In this document: positions 23,351-36,800 of the stretch, one piece after another
Layout: the number at the start of each line of letters is the position of its first letter
Numbering within the stretch: the first letter of the stretch is position 1
Assembly (NCBI GenBank): GCA_016169945.1
Contig: JADLSH010000355.1
Location: forward strand, 3,591,501 to 3,655,500
Direction of reading: 5' to 3'
Origin: Trachythela sp. YZ-2020
Taxonomy: Eukaryota; Cnidaria; Anthozoa; Malacalcyonacea; Clavulariidae
DNA: 64,000 bases
Notes under the pieces: model-generated
Seen by the model: only the letters and a program-made list of their open reading frames with translations
Told to the model about the DNA's origin: nothing
Databases searched by the model: none
Made by a program: the position numbers and the translations under genes

Positions 23351-25244
23351 CAAAGCAATTGGGTCCGCTTGCTATTTGTTTAATGTTTAATGTTTAATGG
23401 CTAATGATATTATAAATATAGTACACTCCAATGAGTAGGTTCTCGGAAATGTGGTACAGAAATCTGAGAAATAGGTGCTCTGTCGAAAGTTTTGGGTTTT
23501 CTCCGGGCACTCCTCTCACAGGGAGAGTTGACTGGGTGAGTCAGGATAGACAGATTAGGAAAGTAATATCACAATTGTAAAAATAAATAATGTAGGCTAA
23601 GTACATAATATAGGTGACCTAGATACTTGATGTATAATCGGTCACTGAAAAGCCCCAATGGGGAGTGAGCTGAGTAATGTAATGTATAATGTAATCATTG
23701 CAATGTAATGTAAAAAATGCGCGAGCGCTGTTTGTATTTGTGCAGGCACATTTTAAAACCCTGACATTTTAGAAAAAAATTAGCTCTCAAAACCTAAAAT
23801 ACCATATATTTTTGCACGTCTTTTGGCCATGTCTTTTGGCACGCGCGAAGGAGATATATTTGCTTGCAGCTATATCAAATATCAGCCTATACTAACCTTA
23901 ATCCTTATCATGTTGTTTTTAAATTCTTTTACATGATACCAGATAAAATAAAAACAGCTACGACCTCAATGTTATATATCATTATAAGTACAATTCGTTC
24001 AAGGCGACCAGGATTTACTTAAACCCATACCTAATTTTATGATTTTTTTATCAATGCACAGTCCATAAGCAATAGGGTGTCTGCCAGTCTGGAGACGACT
24101 GGTATCCCCCAGGGAAATTTTACGGATTACACACTTTATTCTGAAAATACAATCATGCCTGCCCGGTACTAAAAGCAATCAATGACAAGAATTTTTAACC
24201 GAATAAGGCTCTTTTTACATAAAAATAGAAAATAGTCTACAACATTATACATTTTAATAGAATAATAGTTCAACTGATATGGAAGTGTCAAAAATCAACA
24301 AAGTTTCTTTCTCTATCTGCAATCTGGCTGGAAACCGATACTGGAAATTTTCAATCACTTATTACTGTTTATTTTTTATCGTTTACACTCACTTCACTGC
24401 ATCACTTCACCATATGGTACTAATTATAGTGAGCGAAAACAAAAAAGTGAGCGAAAAACATGCGATGTTTGGGCATGCCAAAACCATCACTTAAAATCAC
24501 TTAAGTAAATAAAGATTACAGGGATTTTACTAACTCTTGTAACGAGAAGGTATTTTAAAAGAACGGGGCTTCCTTTGGCTTTGCCAAACATTGCAATCAA
24601 TCATATAATATGACGTCGCCGTCCTCATCATGAGTTTACCGGGAATCATGATGAAATATTTTTAAAAAAATGTGATAAGGTTGTCAAAAACACAAGATAA
24701 TGAACCAAATATTTTAGGCTGCGATATTTCATACGCAAGCAAAAATATATAAATAGTGCATATATTTGCTTCGCGCGTGCCAAAAAGCCCTCAGCTGTCT
24801 TTTTTAACATATTTTCTGTTTTTAGAATATTCTTCTTACTGAGGAAAATACTGACTAAACGACACTATTGATATATGCCAGGTGTTATGCAAATTGGCAT
24901 TTGTGCATGTTTCAACATATTTCCTAGAAAACACGCAATATCCGGATAAACTGGCAATAACAACGACATTGAAGAACCTAATCTCCCCCTTACATTTTTT
25001 CAATTGAAAATGATGTCAATATATTAACAACTTCAAACACTACATAGTACAGAAACATCCTCAGCCCCTGTTTACATGACCCCTACATGAAGGGCTAACC
25101 CTACCAGTATAGGGCTGGATTTCACCTGGTGTTTACCGCATTAAATGGCTTCCCTATACAACTCATTATTTTCTTACGAAGTGTTTGACATGGATGCACA
25201 GATACGGATTTTATTCAGCCCAAGTTAACTATAAAAATTTACTC

Positions 25245-25325
25245 GATCCGGATTCGAACTCGCACCTTCGGGACTCCGGTCCGCCGCTCTACCTGTTGAG
25301 CCAACGAGGATTGGAGGCGAGCTTT
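25245..25325 (-). repeat. tRNA-like sequence (tRNA pseudogene or SINE head)
   Basis: The minus strand reads TGGCTCAACAGGTAGAGC (A-box type) and GAGTTCGAATCC (B-box) at tRNA-like spacing. The anticodon arm is one base out of register and no acceptor stem closes, so I do not call a functional tRNA. Confidence 0.5.
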
Positions 25326-25435
25326 GGAAACACTGCACATCCTCGCATGGATAGCGTTAACTGTTTAAGTCGTCGCGAAAATTTCCGTGCACTTAAAATG
25401 GATAAAACTACACATGTGTTTTTCTGTTTTTAGCA

Positions 25436-25508
25436 ATGAATGGTGTCGACTTCATTTCAGTCTATCTTTTGATAGCTTTCTTTGCCTTCTGGATTCATGG
25501 CTTATCGC
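25436..25508 (+). CDS. RTK-B exon 1: signal peptide
   Basis: [19 protein letters not shown] and HGLS, ending phase 1 at C|GTAAGA. TTTTTAG lies 2 nt before the ATG, so the ATG probably opens a spliced exon. Confidence 0.85.
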
Positions 25509-28500
25509 GTAAGAGAGTAGTTATTGTTATATATAACGTATTTATACCTCTAAAATTCAACTTAAATTTTATGGCTTTGACGTTAATACCATAACAATGG
25601 CTTCACTACTTTTGCTAAACACAGGTGGCAGATGTGGTTAGCGCGCTGCCTTTTACATTTTGTGTGGTTGATTAACTAATGTAAGTTGAGATTGGTTGGT
25701 TCTCCCCTGTGCTTCGAGGATTTTTCTCCGGGTTTTCCTCCCTCGCTAAAAACTAACGCTTTTATTGTCACTAACCTTAACTAACTAATCCTCAGAACCT
25801 TTGTCAATTGGGTTGCAATTGCAAAACCTGTTAAGGCTTCCCGTCCACCTCAGATTGGTAATTCAGCTCTCCAGCGTCACAACAAGAGGAAACCTGAATT
25901 AAAGTAACTTTCTTCATATTGGAAAGCTACATGATTTCCAAACTGTTCTTTCTAGAGGTCCAGTAAGGTTCATCCCTAATTGGTCTAGTGTTATACTACA
26001 GGAAGAAATCGGACTACCTGCATGGAGAAAACCAGCAGTGTTTGGTGGAGTCAAATTGGAAGTACTCATATGTGGATCGAGACGAAAATATAATCAGATA
26101 CCGCATATTGTAAGAATTAAACCCCATTCACAGAAGCGAAAAGAACCTGCACAAAACAATGGTCATTTAGCCAATCTTGTTCTCACATATTACCATACCA
26201 TTTTAACTTTGGTTCCCCCCCAACTATAATTGATTTTTAATTCCATAATCTTTCCTTTGGGTTTGTATTCTAGATCAGATACCTCCAGAAAGATGCCGTT
26301 TGTTCTACCTCAATGCCATCGCACCATTCCACGAAGACAACAAGAAACCCGCTATCGAGAACCTAAATCAAATCATCCCCCTTTTAATTGCTCCTTATCC
26401 ACCTGATCCAGATTGGACATGCAACGGAACAACAGTAACACTACAAGACGTTACATTCACGTCATGTTGCATGTTTAATAAGACAAGGTTGGATCTGGTA
26501 TACAAAGTCGAACCCAACAAAAACATACCAAAAATATTTGCGTATAAATGTGCAGAAAACATGTTAAATCAGGTAGAACATTTTTAACTTGATCGTTCAG
26601 CGTCGGCCTGGGTGTAGAAACATAAGGGAATCACGTGTGGCAAACACGGTTAGCGCGCTGCCCTGCACCAATGAGTTAAGCCTCCTACTGTAGGTCAAGA
26701 GTTGGATATTTACACAGATTGAGTTAAAGCCATGTTACACGAGGCATTTTTTGCTGCAATCTCGTACCCAAAGTCATACCTGGTGAAATATAGCACTGGG
26801 TACGAGGTTGTTTTTGCTGCGCAATTGCAACGCAATTTCAGACACAAATCAAGGTAAAAAGTGTATTCGTAGAGAAATTGTGAGCATGAATCTCGTTTTA
26901 CTCTGCCTATATTTTACTTGTTAAACATGTGCAGAAGGCAACAAAGAAATGAATGAGAATGATAATATCGGTGGAGCGAAACGCGGGCCACGCTGATAGT
27001 CTTTCTATGCGTACATATCTACATAACATGATGGCTCTGTGTCGAAATTGAGTGGCAAGGTTAAAGCAAAATTGACCCGTGTGACATGGTTAACTTTCCT
27101 GTACTTGAAAATTCATGAAGTAGAGTTTGGTGGGTTCTCTCCTGTGCTTCGAGGGTTTTCTTCCTCATAAAATCAAACCCTTAGGCCTTAGTTGTCGACT
27201 ATGTGTATTATGAGCATGTGGCTCGGGTGAATTGGGTAACCACACCCAGTGTAATTGACATTTAGTGGGTCTCTCATGTTGTTTCAGGGTTCCGTGAAAG
27301 TAATTGAGGTAGAAAGGTTGTTAAGATTTCGTGAAAACAACATTTCTACGCCGTTCTACAAGGTGGATCAAAAAGCGTGCTGCAAGGAACAGCATCTATA
27401 TTATGAACCATGTTGTAGGAAAGGGTATACACTCAAAAATTTAACATGTGGTAAGTATAAGGAAATACAAAGAGAGGCAGAATGAGAGTGCTAAGGCTCC
27501 CAAATTGTAAAATAGCAAAAAGGCGAGCTATTCACCCCATCTTATTGCATGAATATCCATAATCATCCGTTACGTTCAAGGCTATTGGTGGCGAAAACCC
27601 TGGTTAATAAGGAAACACTATCGCGGAAACATTTAAATATTCCAATATTTCCACGAATGCGTCCCACTCCCACCCTCTCGAGACTTTCCATGTTTTAAGC
27701 CGTAATTTTTGCGTCATCTTAGGGGGTTCCCAAAAAATTCAAATTCTACGATCATTGTGTTTTATACCATCATGTTTCCATTTTTAGTCAAAGACGAAAT
27801 TAAAAAGGACACCCAACCAAAAGGTGAAGTAGTGAAGATGAAGATGGAGAAGGAGAATTTGGAAAATTGTGAACCAAGTAAATACCTTTCCCAACCAATC
27901 GTCTTTCAATCCTAACTTTTCCCCCTAACTCTGGTTGGGACTGGTCTGAAGAAGTTCCATTTTAGCTGGACATTCCAAAGACTTTGCCCAGATCTTCCTA
28001 TCAACATAGAGACAGGTCTGGTCATCGCTTATATTTACTCGAAAGATGACGTCATTGCCCGACAATGTGAAGATACTCTTGTGGTCGATAGCCGTCGTCA
28101 TCCCCACACCGTCAATGGTTCATATTTATGTGCCACCCTTCCAAGCAAAACCTTTGTTCTATTCTATGTTTGGTTACCATTGTTCTACTCCATGCTTAGA
28201 TTATAAAACACTGTCAACTCGCCATGTGAATTATAAAAAGTGACTTATTATTAAAAACTGCTTATTATCGTATTTTGTTTTCAGGTGGCGTAACGCTTTC
28301 TGTCGGTATCATCATTATCATCACATGTGGCAGTTTGGTTTTGCTTGTTTGTATTGTCTTGGCTGGAATGCGCGTATGGAAATATAAACGTCGCCACAAT
28401 AGGAGTAGATACCATGAGGAAGAAGCGGCTATTAGTGAAGTACAGCCTGAAGAATGCAGGGTATGAAAAATATAATTTAATAAAGGAACAGGGCCTTGCT

Positions 28501-30489
28501 ATTCAGTTGGAAGGCTGCTTCTAGCTTCACTTTACCAAAGATCCTTTTTTCTGAAAATATGAATCCTCCTGTATAGTACCAAAAACGAACTATGGCCCTT
28601 ACTGGCTCTGGAACAGGTTAGAACCGATAGAGCTTTCCAGTATAAATAGAGTTAGTTTAGTTCAGTTTAGTTTTTTAAGCGCCTTCCTTAGAACCAATCA
28701 TCTTATCAACTGAAAAGTAGCACAATGGTTAATGTATGCGTCTTTCGCCTCTGCGACAGGGATTCAGTTCTTACAATACGCAGTTATCTGATTATAATTT
28801 CACCTAAGTCACAATGGCATGTGAGAAGAGTTCTTCCAGTATGACTCCATCCAACACTGCAGGTATTCCCTGTTGTAACTGAACAGGTTAAGCTTTTCAG
28901 TTTAAAATGGAGTTTAGTTTAGTTTAGTTTAGTTTAGTTTAGTTTTCCTCTATTAGACAAATATCTTCTAATTAGTATAACTACCTACCCACAGTGGTCA
29001 TGTTTGGTGATTGGTTATTGGGCTTTGGTCACTGCAGAATAATAGTGATCAACCTGTTACCGGTACACTGCACTGATGATTCTCGATCTAGAAAACCAAA
29101 TAATGATGATGTGACTTTTTCCATCTTTCATAATACAGGACACTGGGGAATGCTCTGTTGCCGTACCAGTCACAGAAGAAACCGTCAATGGTTACTTAAA
29201 AATGAAAAACTTAAGCAGCACAAACCACATGCATCAGGACAACACAACCACTACCACCAACGACAACAACACCAACAACGACGACGGACAAAATTCACCA
29301 GTAAACCCAAAGCCTAAAATCCGTCCCAAATCTCGCCCAGAAATGGAGTTCCATTTTGACAAGTACATCTCCATAGAGGATATAGAATTCACAAACAAGA
29401 TGCTAGGACGAGGCCAGTTTGGTCAAGTGGAATTGGCAAATGTAAAAATTAATGGAATTAGAACAAAATGCGCTGTGAAAATGATAAGAGGTAAATTTAT
29501 CGTCCATCATATTTACCCGTGGACAAGGTTTAGCTGGTCCCCTTGATTTGTGGCGAAGTTAGTAATTTGTGATAAATTGTAAACTATAAACAGGAACATT
29601 TATTAATATTTTTTGGGGGATTAAGTACAATTGTATTCAGAAAGAAACCAACTATTATTGATAATTTTTACCATTCAGGTAGGGGAACAGAAGAGGATGA
29701 ACGGGAACTATTTGAAGAACTCCAGATGCTCTACCAGATCCCTTATCATCCCAATGTGGTCAGTTTGCTGGGAGGATGTATGGATGAAAATAGTACGTTC
29801 CCTTTTCCTTTTTTGAGCATTTACAGCATACTATTTACAATGTGTGAAGGATAAATCTAAATACTTTCGTGTGATGCTAACAAAAATATATCATGTACAA
29901 AACAATAGCAACTCCGAAAACAGTAAACATTTTTCAAAATTGTTTAATCTAGTCAAAACATAAATTTTGAAAAATGTTTTCGGAGTTACTATTGTTTTGT
30001 ATTTCAAACAGCTACATATTAATTCAACTACATATTAATTCAACTTATAAATGTCAGTATGAAGAAATGACGTTTGGTTTTGGTGTCGTTGTTTTTTTGT
30101 TGTTGCTGTCACTGTTCGTGGTATATAGTGGTAATTATGTTTATGTGGTCGATTGTTGTCGTTGTGGTCGATTGTTGTTGTTGTGGTCGATCGTTGTTGT
30201 TGTGGTCGATTGTTGTTGTTGTTGTTGTGGTCGATTGTTGTTGTTGTTGTTGTGGTCGATTGTTGTTGTTGTTGTTGTTGTGGTCGATCGTTGTTGTTGT
30301 GGTCGATTGTTGTTGTTGTTGTTGTGGTCGATTGTTGTTGTTGTTGTTGTTGTGGTCGATTGTTGTTGTTGTTGTTGTTGTTGTTGTGGTCGATTGTTGT
30401 TGTTGTTGTTGTTGTGGTCGATTGTTGTTGTTGTGGTCGATTGTTGTTGTTGTTGTTGTGGTCGATTGTTGTTGTTGTTGTTGTGGTCG

Positions 30490-30543
<54 letters not shown>

Positions 30544-30765
30544 ATTGTGGTCGATTATTTGTTGTTGTTGTGGTCGAGTTGTTGTTGTTGTGGTCGATTG
30601 TTGTTGTTGTTGTTGTGGTCGATTGTTGTTGTTGTTGTTGTGGTCGATTGTTGTTGTTGTTGTTGTTGTGGTCGATTGTTGTTGTTGTTGTTGTTGTGGT
30701 CGATTGTTGTTGTTGTTGTTGTTGTTGTTGGGGTCGATTGTTGTTGCGGTTGCGGTTGCGCTTGC

Positions 30766-30801
<36 letters not shown>

Positions 30802-33800
30802 AGCTGCTGTTGTTGTTGTTGTTTAATTTCCTCTATTTGGTCGTCCTTGTCGTTGTTGATGTTGATGTTGTTGTCCTTGTCGTTGTTATTTGTTCTGTTA
30901 TATATTTTTGTTGCTCTTGTTTGTTGTTGACGGTGTTCTTATCTATTTATCATTGCTTTTGTTGTTGATGACGATGTTGTTGCAGTCGTGCCGTTATCGA
31001 TAGTAACTACAAAATTATTTTCCATTACATTAACACTCACCCAATTTTGTAGCATCTTTCTTAACAATTAAGGTCCCCTGTACGTTATGATCGAATACTG
31101 TGCGAACGGCAGCCTTATAAAATATCTACAAAACAACAGAAACAGTTCAAATGAGTATGTGAATCTTAGCGGACCAAAGTTGGACTTTCGTTGGAAATTA
31201 CAAAGAGCAATAGAGATTTGTAAAGGAATGATTTTTCTTGCGCAGAGAAAGGTAGGAATAGTTGGAGAAAGTGGTTTAGTGATGTCGGAGTTATTACGGA
31301 GTGATTTCATCGTCCTTGATGAAGATACTAGACACTAGACTGGAGAGCTGAAACGTTGGTCGTGAATGTAATCTCTTCTTGGATTCCATTCATTTGCATC
31401 AACAGACGAGCAAGCGTGTCTGGTGAGATAAGAAATGTCTTCGCTGGTTACTCTGGTTTGAGTATATAATGATGAATGCATCAATGCAATCATCCAAAAA
31501 TTTACATTTACGATCTAACGTTCCGATACTCCAGTCCAGTGTCTGTTTTTAACTTAGCAATCGTATGACTAATGGTGTAGGACAACAGAACATCAGTTCA
31601 TATTAACTCCCACCTAAAATTTACAAAGATTACGTTTACAACAATGCAAACAATTACAATAATATATAATTAACTTAGCATTCTTGCATATTTACGAACA
31701 ACAATTTGTTTGTAACGAACGACACTTACTACACAGAGTTTTCAAAGTTCTAGGTCTGTCTATAAGTTAGTGTCTTCACCAGAGGTGATCTAAAGTCACA
31801 AATTGGTCCCTTACATACTTCGAGGAACGACGTCTTTGGCCAAAAATTGAAGATACTCTTGCGAAACTATACCATCATCTCTATTTAATGGTTCATATTC
31901 ATGTTAATGTAATTCTTGATATTATGCGTAAGCCGAATCCAATAATTGTTTTATTATACATTAAAATGACAAAAACCAGACAAGCAAGCCAAGACTTGCA
32001 GCCATGAGTGGGAAAGATGCAAAAACACATAATTTAACATTGAATAAAACAATAAATACTTGTTGAAGATAGTTTTATATTTTTGTGGCCTTTTTGGTGC
32101 AGTCACTATCTTTTTTTGTACAATAATTTGGACATTTTCTCTTCGTTTGTAAAGGCAAATTTACAAGAAGACATTTTGTTTTAGCTTTCAAAATTTCGCG
32201 GGCTTTTATATAAGCTGTCGACCGCGCTGGGGGCCTGGGCTCGACAGCGTCCAATAATAGTTTTTTTGGATCGAAGTTCGATCCAAAAAAAATTATTTCA
32301 CGCTGATGACGTCACCAGCTGAAGTAACGTGAGAACTACCGGATATTGATAATTATCCGGGGCTTTTCGACCAATCAGAAACGAGAATAGAGTTTGAATG
32401 TATAATAATATTATTTATCTATTTCAGATTATCCATCGTGACTTGGCCGCAAGAAATATCCTTCTTGATGAAAATGAAGTATCAAAAATTTCCGACTTCG
32501 GAATGGCGAAAAATGTATACTTGAGAGGACTGTATATCAAAGAAACTTCGGTATTAACGCTCTTTTATTAACATTAAGCACTAAAATTGGCATGAATATC
32601 TCAGTAAAATATCCCTGCCCACACTTTCTCGTAAATAATGATCAATACACAATATAATGACAATATTAATGGCGACACATGTCATAATTTGAAAAAGTGG
32701 TAACAAACGCTAATATATATTGAACCAAATTTAAAGTTTGAAAGAAATATAATAATATCGTCTGATTTACGAACACTTCGAAGTTGGTTAAAAACGTTAG
32801 ATGAAATGAAGCAGTTTCTTATTTATAATAATAATAATTGTGTTTTATTAACACATTGAATAGCATAGCCAAATTGCAATGAGTGCACAGGTCAAGGTAA
32901 AAGTTAGTAAAATTCTTACAGCAATTTAATACGAATACTAACATATTTACAGCTAACTAATCTACGTAAAATATGTTAAAAATTAGTCTAATGTGATTTA
33001 CTAATTATTATTTACAACTAAAATCTACTTAAAATTATGTTAACAATTGGTCTAATGTGATCTAAAACTACGACATAGAAAATGTTACTTTTCTAATTAA
33101 AACTGGGCATTGAATTTATCTATGGAAAAGACTAGTGGACTGTGCTTGAAGCGTTCAGTTCTACAGAAATATTTGTATATTTTGCTGTCTGATTGCCTTG
33201 TTTCCTTTTCTCTAATATCTGAAAGTTTCTTTGGGAGTAAGCTATGCAGTTTGTGTTTTATTTTGCATATTCTTTTAATTAAAGTGACACACAGATCTTC
33301 TAAATTCGGTCATGTAATAGAATAAAATAAAATTATTTTATTTAAACAGGGTAGTTCCTTCAGCGTAGAAACACTGCAATGGAAGCCCCAACGTCTTTAA
33401 TCCATCTCTAAAATTAGAAACTACATACTTTAATACAGATGTTATCATCATCAACCACATAAAAGACGAAAGTTCCTCCCCGATACTGAATTTCAGTGTG
33501 TGCCATTATTTTTATCCTATTTCACAAAATTGTGGTTTTCATAGACATGCTATACTGATTACATAACGTGCAGGATATACTTATACGCAACCAATACAAA
33601 TAATTATGAGTTATTAACTTGTGGTTGACACACCCATGGCGACACCTCTCTTCAATTGAACGAGAAATATTTCATGACAAATAATAGAAAAATACTCATG
33701 GTGTGTGAAACGGTCTTGCGCTAAAAATGTTAACATTGTATTACAAAATATAACTTAAAAGTTAATATGATTTTTGATTAATTTATTCGTCATATATTCA

Positions 33801-36800
33801 ACTGATTTCAATTTCTAGGGATTTCTGCCAGTTAGATGGATGGCCATTGAAGCAATTGAATCATCCATTTACACTATCAAAAGTGATATGTAAGTGATGT
33901 CGTTATCGATGTGCTTTATACTCTTATTCGAAAAGTCATGTTTTTAGTGTTCTGTGAACAACAGAACATAAACAAGACTTATAGAAGTCAATATTTGCAG
34001 CCATGTTTGAAGGCATTCGAAACTATTTAAAACTTAATTTCTAGTAAAAATAATCAAATCACTGATGCCAAATAAGCTCAAGACGATCGAATAAACACAA
34101 TAAAAAAGCTACACATGCCTTAATGCTTATCCGTGGATATGCTTTTTGTCGGTTTATATGAAATTCTGCCAAGTTTGGGCATGCGCAGTCCTTCGCCAAT
34201 GCGCATGTAGTTTCAATGACAATAGTTTTCTGCTTTATACCAATATAGGTGGTCATTCGGAATATTACTATGGGAGTTGTACATGGACGGTAATTCAACA
34301 TTAATATTTTTGTTTTATATTAAACTCAATGTTTTTATTAAACAAAGATACGGAAATGTGATCGCTTAAAGAGCGAGTATCATGCAAGTGATCCTTTGCG
34401 CGCTTGGCGTCCCACAAAATGGCTGCCTTTTAAAACATTTATGAGTAATCTCTGAGATGCTTTCGCAGTGCCATTGTCTTAGATCATTGATGAGCAAAAT
34501 CCTTTGTCTACAATGATCACTAACAATGGTCCATGAGTTCATTGCCGACCATTGGCGACATATGAAAACCAGGCTTTACTTTCACTTCTAAGTAATAATT
34601 ATATCTTGTGAAATTTTGTGTTTGTTTACGTGGCAAAACGTTTATATAATGTTTAAATGTCGTTTATAATTTCGCTCCCAAATAATTATCCGAGTCCGAC
34701 ATTCTGAAGGGAAACAGCATGAAGACATGCACGTGTGCTGCTTATCGCTATATTCTCACTCTATGCCCACGCATATTTGTGATGAGATACAACCGGATGT
34801 AAACATAAAATGTAAACACAAGCGCGCAAAGGATCACTTGCATGTACTCACTCTTTAAGCCTGATTTCTCTTTGGTCATAACTGTCCTTTTCGATGATGT
34901 GAAATAGTCTGCAAGTCTGCATCTGTCTCGTATTTTGTGTGCTGTATGTAAATCAGTCTTTACCGACTGTAGATATATATCGACATTTCGCGACACAACC
35001 GACGAATGGGGCTTCGGCGGCGCAGTCGTCAGAGAAAGCGCCTTTCACCTCTGAGATTCTCGCTGGGGACTCATGACACTTACGTAAAAAGAGTCAGTCA
35101 ACGCTCTACCGAAAGTCACGACAGTTACGACTAAACTGGTTTCATCTATGGACTAGTGAGAAAGAGCTGCACTATCTACCCTTCACATCGTTAGCTTATC
35201 TTTCTGCCTAAAATTATCCAATCTATATTTAGGACTCAATCCATATCCAGGAATTACTGATGGAAGTGAGCTACTCGAGAAATATTTGAAGAAAGGTTTC
35301 AGAATGGCCCAGCCTGAAAACTGCCCAGATTCATTGTAAGTATTAACATTTATACATGGTCATTGCGGTAAAACCATAATTCTTCTATTTGGAACGAAAA
35401 CAGAAAATTGTATATATATATGGTGTATAATTTAGCTTCAGCCGCATGGGAAAAGAGGGTCTCCACCAAACACTTATTGGGTGAAGCGGAGCTGGACCTC
35501 AACGTCCACTTTTTAGCATTAAGAGCGCTCTTCTGTCGGTCGATCCGAGTCGAAAACACTGTCAGGTTGGGAATTTGGCTGGGGCTGTCAAATGATAACG
35601 CAGGTGTCCTCAGGTGAGCTCAGTGAGAACGGAAATATGATGTAGAACAAAAGGGTAAACGCTCACTTGATTTGGATTTTAAATAGGAACATAAACTGAA
35701 AGCGTGTCCTATCAATCCCTTATTCTTTATGAGTTTTAAGCTAGGTGTATCAGAAAAGTTACCACATGGATTCTGGTTTAATAACGTTCAGGGTTTTTAT
35801 CAGCAACTCCAGGTTTTTACCGGGAAAAGGAAGTGTTGTTAGTGTAGTTTTGTTTAGTATCAGTTATACCATAGCATATGAATTTGGTTTAAATTTCATC
35901 AACACTAAATTTAGGGGTGATTTACTGTATGCGCTCTACATGAAGGGTTACACGCCCTCCTTGGCAAAATCCTAATTAAAGTACCCTCCGGTTCTACCAA
36001 GAAGGTTGATTTTTTCATCTACAGGGCTAGCTAGCCTTTCATATAGGGCACAGGTTCATGCAAACACCAAAATCAGACATTCATTTTCTATTTCTAGTTA
36101 TCAGTTGATGGATAGATGTTGGTTGACAATGCCCGAAGACAGACCACAATTTACACAAGCGTTACGAGAACTGGAAATTATTAAAGAAGATGAGATGGTT
36201 AGTTATACTATTTTCTATTTATGGCATTGCGGAAAATGCCGGCATAAATGTTTTCTATTTATGGCATTGCGGAAAATAGCAGCAAGTTCTGCATTTTACT
36301 GTGAATAGGCTTTACATAACGTCGCTCCGTGTCAGAGATTGCATTTGCAAGTTGCAGTAACCTCGTGTAACATAAAGTCTTTACTGTCCGCAGGACAATT
36401 AATCTCAGCTTGCCATTAAGTTAAACTGCATGGTAGCTAGCATTTATAGGTACTTAGGAATTTTCCTAAGCCTTAGCAGCATTTCAAGCAAACAAACTAA
36501 TAATAATTGATGTAATTTTCGCATATGACATGCACTTTAATTTGTCCTTATTTTTTAACCTATTTGCAGAGGAGAGAATCAGAGGCTAGCAGAGTAACAG
36601 AAGCTAGCAGAGTCACTGAAATTAGCGATGATTTATCAGTATTTGACGAAGACGCACAAGGGTCCCAGGAATTAACGCAGACGCCGGGGAAAGAACCACA
36701 GGTCCCCCTAGAAGACGTACGGACATCGCAGAAAGAAGATGTAGAAGTCAATATGGCTGAAAGCGATAACCCAATAATGGAAATTGGGATAGTGAACCGC

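Larger units (their letters stand above)
16710..25435. other. Intergenic region between RTK-A and RTK-B
   Basis: The two genes point away from each other, so both promoters should lie here. I see no convincing exon. Contents include nested elements at 17985-19035, an inverted-repeat element at 20451-20628, SINE tails near 21130 and 21620-21690, a foldback at 23175-23350, and a repeat at about 23560-23690 also found reversed at 45905-46080. Direct CCTG units occur near 23010. Confidence 0.6.

Noticed and set aside
27925..28107. 60-codon minus-strand frame [11 protein letters not shown]
   Set aside because: Antisense to the better plus-strand Ig-like frame in the same place, and without splice partners on the minus strand.
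29974..30930. 318-codon plus-strand frame of Cys/Leu/Val
   Set aside because: Translation of the TTG/TGGTCGA array; all three frames are open, and it lies in an intron of RTK-B.
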